A stretch of 64,000 nt of DNA, taken from the NCBI RefSeq assembly GCF_003606385.1, contig NZ_CP032514.1, positions 2,914,001-2,978,000 of the forward strand, written 5' to 3'. The translations under genes and the position numbers were made by a program. The notes under the pieces were generated by a model. It saw only the letters and a list, made by a program, of their open reading frames with translations, had not been told where the DNA came from and did no database searches. Numbering within the stretch: position 1 is the first letter of the stretch; each line of letters opens with the position of its first letter. Shown here one piece after another: positions 63,301 through 64,000 of the stretch. Source of the DNA: Actinomyces lilanjuaniae (GTDB taxonomy: Bacteria > Actinomycetota > Actinomycetes > Actinomycetales > Actinomycetaceae).

Positions 63301-64000
63301 TCACAGCGTGCGCCAGGCCTCGCGCAGCACCCGCTTGGCGTCAGCGACCACGGCGCGCGAGCGCTGCGCGCCCAGGGGCTGGACCTCGAAGGCGACGACA
63401 GCGCGCTCAGGGGCGTCCTCACGCAGGTAGCCGATGTCCAGCAGGCAGCGCAGGAACTCCCGCACCTCGGGGACACCACTCTCACCCTTGGGGTGGCCGA
63501 AGTAGGGGTGCAGGTCCCCGTAGGCGGGGTCGTCCAGGTCGCGGATGACGCAGGTGCCGATGTGGGCGTGGTTGATGAAGTCCCGAGTGGCGGACAGGGC
63601 CTGGCGCGGTGTCTCCCCCTGCATCGGCAGGTGGGAGAGGTCCACCATGAGGCCGAAGTCCGGACAGCCTTGCGCACCTCGTAGGCGACCTCGCAGGCCA
63701 GCCGGTTGGTGCCCACCAGGGCGCACTTGTCCGTGGAGTCGTCAAAGGTCTCCAGGGACAGTACCAGCCCCCCGTCTCCCTGGGACCTGGCGTAGCGGCC
63801 GACCTGGACGACGGAGTCGACCAGTAGCGCCAGGGCCTCGTCGCGGCGCTGCGCCGGCCTGGGTCCGGAGAGGAACCCGATCTTGCGCGCCCCCACCTCG
63901 TAGGCCTGGTCCACGGCTGCCTTCATGGCCGCCACGGCCTGGGCGCGCTGGTCCTCGTCAAAGGAGTTGAGGTCGTACCCGCCCTTGAGGAGCCAGGGCT
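63301..64000 (-). pseudogene. TIM-barrel sugar-phosphate isomerase (hydroxypyruvate isomerase-like), partial and frameshifted
   Basis: Enters from the right edge ([21 protein letters not shown]), continues [13 protein letters not shown] and LSLETFDDS, then shifts near 63662: with one extra base the frame goes on to [18 protein letters not shown] and ends ...VLREAWRTL at 63301. The Glu in SLETFDD and Asp in MVDLSH are AP-endonuclease-2-type metal ligands. Being next to gcl suggests isomerisation of hydroxypyruvate/tartronate semialdehyde, but another sugar acid is possible. The start lies outside. Confidence 0.8.

Noticed and set aside
61470-63935. One 821-residue fusion of isomerase and glyoxylate carboligase
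   Set aside because: The middle section is isomerase DNA read in the wrong frame; gcl has its own ATG and ribosome site at 63269.
1-64000. tRNA, rRNA, CRISPR arrays, insertion sequences, riboswitches
   Set aside because: Looked for characteristic arms, regular repeats, transposase motifs and known leaders by eye; none convincing. A covariance-model search would be decisive.

Overview
The window is high-GC, densely coded DNA from an actinobacterium. Gene order (penicillin-binding protein, rpsF, ssb, rpsR, rplI, a MATE gene, dnaB), class Ib nrdHIE, amylosucrase and leaderless-type starts suggest an Actinomyces-like, host-associated member of the Actinomycetaceae. The genus is inferred from gene content, not from a marker comparison. 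No rRNA, tRNA, CRISPR array or intact insertion sequence was recognised.

Layout. 1-4.0 kb: a carbohydrate ABC importer (two permeases, Tat-type binding protein) behind a sigma70-like promoter with a palindromic operator, plus a DUF4432 epimerase-like gene. 4.2-5.0 kb: alpha/beta hydrolase. 5.3-10.5 kb: a worn defence island, with an Abi/HEPN gene under its own promoter and palindrome, a type ISP restriction enzyme broken by a G10 tract and by loss of its methyltransferase region, and a Fic gene between two identical 107-bp direct repeats. 10.8-15.9 kb: a gabT remnant, glutamate dehydrogenase, succinate-semialdehyde dehydrogenase and a DASS dicarboxylate transporter, a partly decayed glutamate/GABA-to-succinate module. 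16.0-20.5 kb: a decayed AlbA_2/ATPase gene, a 59-bp duplication of the nrdE 3' end, a truncated hypothetical gene and nrdHIE without nrdF nearby. 21-26.5 kb: DUF5129/TPM protein, ridA, a frameshifted pgm and a YwiC-like membrane protein. 26.5-30.9 kb: a co-directional AAA(DUF4143), DUF262 and HipA-kinase cassette (hipA carries an amber stop) behind an array of palindromes. 31-37.1 kb: amylosucrase, ogt, pdxK-type kinase and a PadR-controlled ABC exporter. 37.4-41.4 kb: a tight five-gene operon of Ycf46-like AAA ATPase, DUF1257-like, DUF2997, membrane/HhH protein and NrdG-like radical-SAM protein, the best candidate here for an uncharacterised system. 41.6-50 kb: dnaB, MATE, ribosomal/ssb operon and a class A PBP. 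50.6-59.8 kb: Ca-type P-ATPase, macrodomain/HxlR pair, NmrA-like protein, NarL-type two-component system and a DUF4352 protein. 59.9-64 kb: NCS1 transporter, glyoxylate carboligase and a TIM-barrel isomerase, a glyoxylate-assimilation unit.

Caution on sequence quality. Four genes (pgm, ssb, the macrodomain gene and the terminal isomerase) each lose frame by one missing base in a short C/G run, and each is restored by a single added base. Because ssb and pgm are normally needed, part of this may be consensus error. The gabT, AlbA_2, type ISP and hipA lesions look more like real decay.
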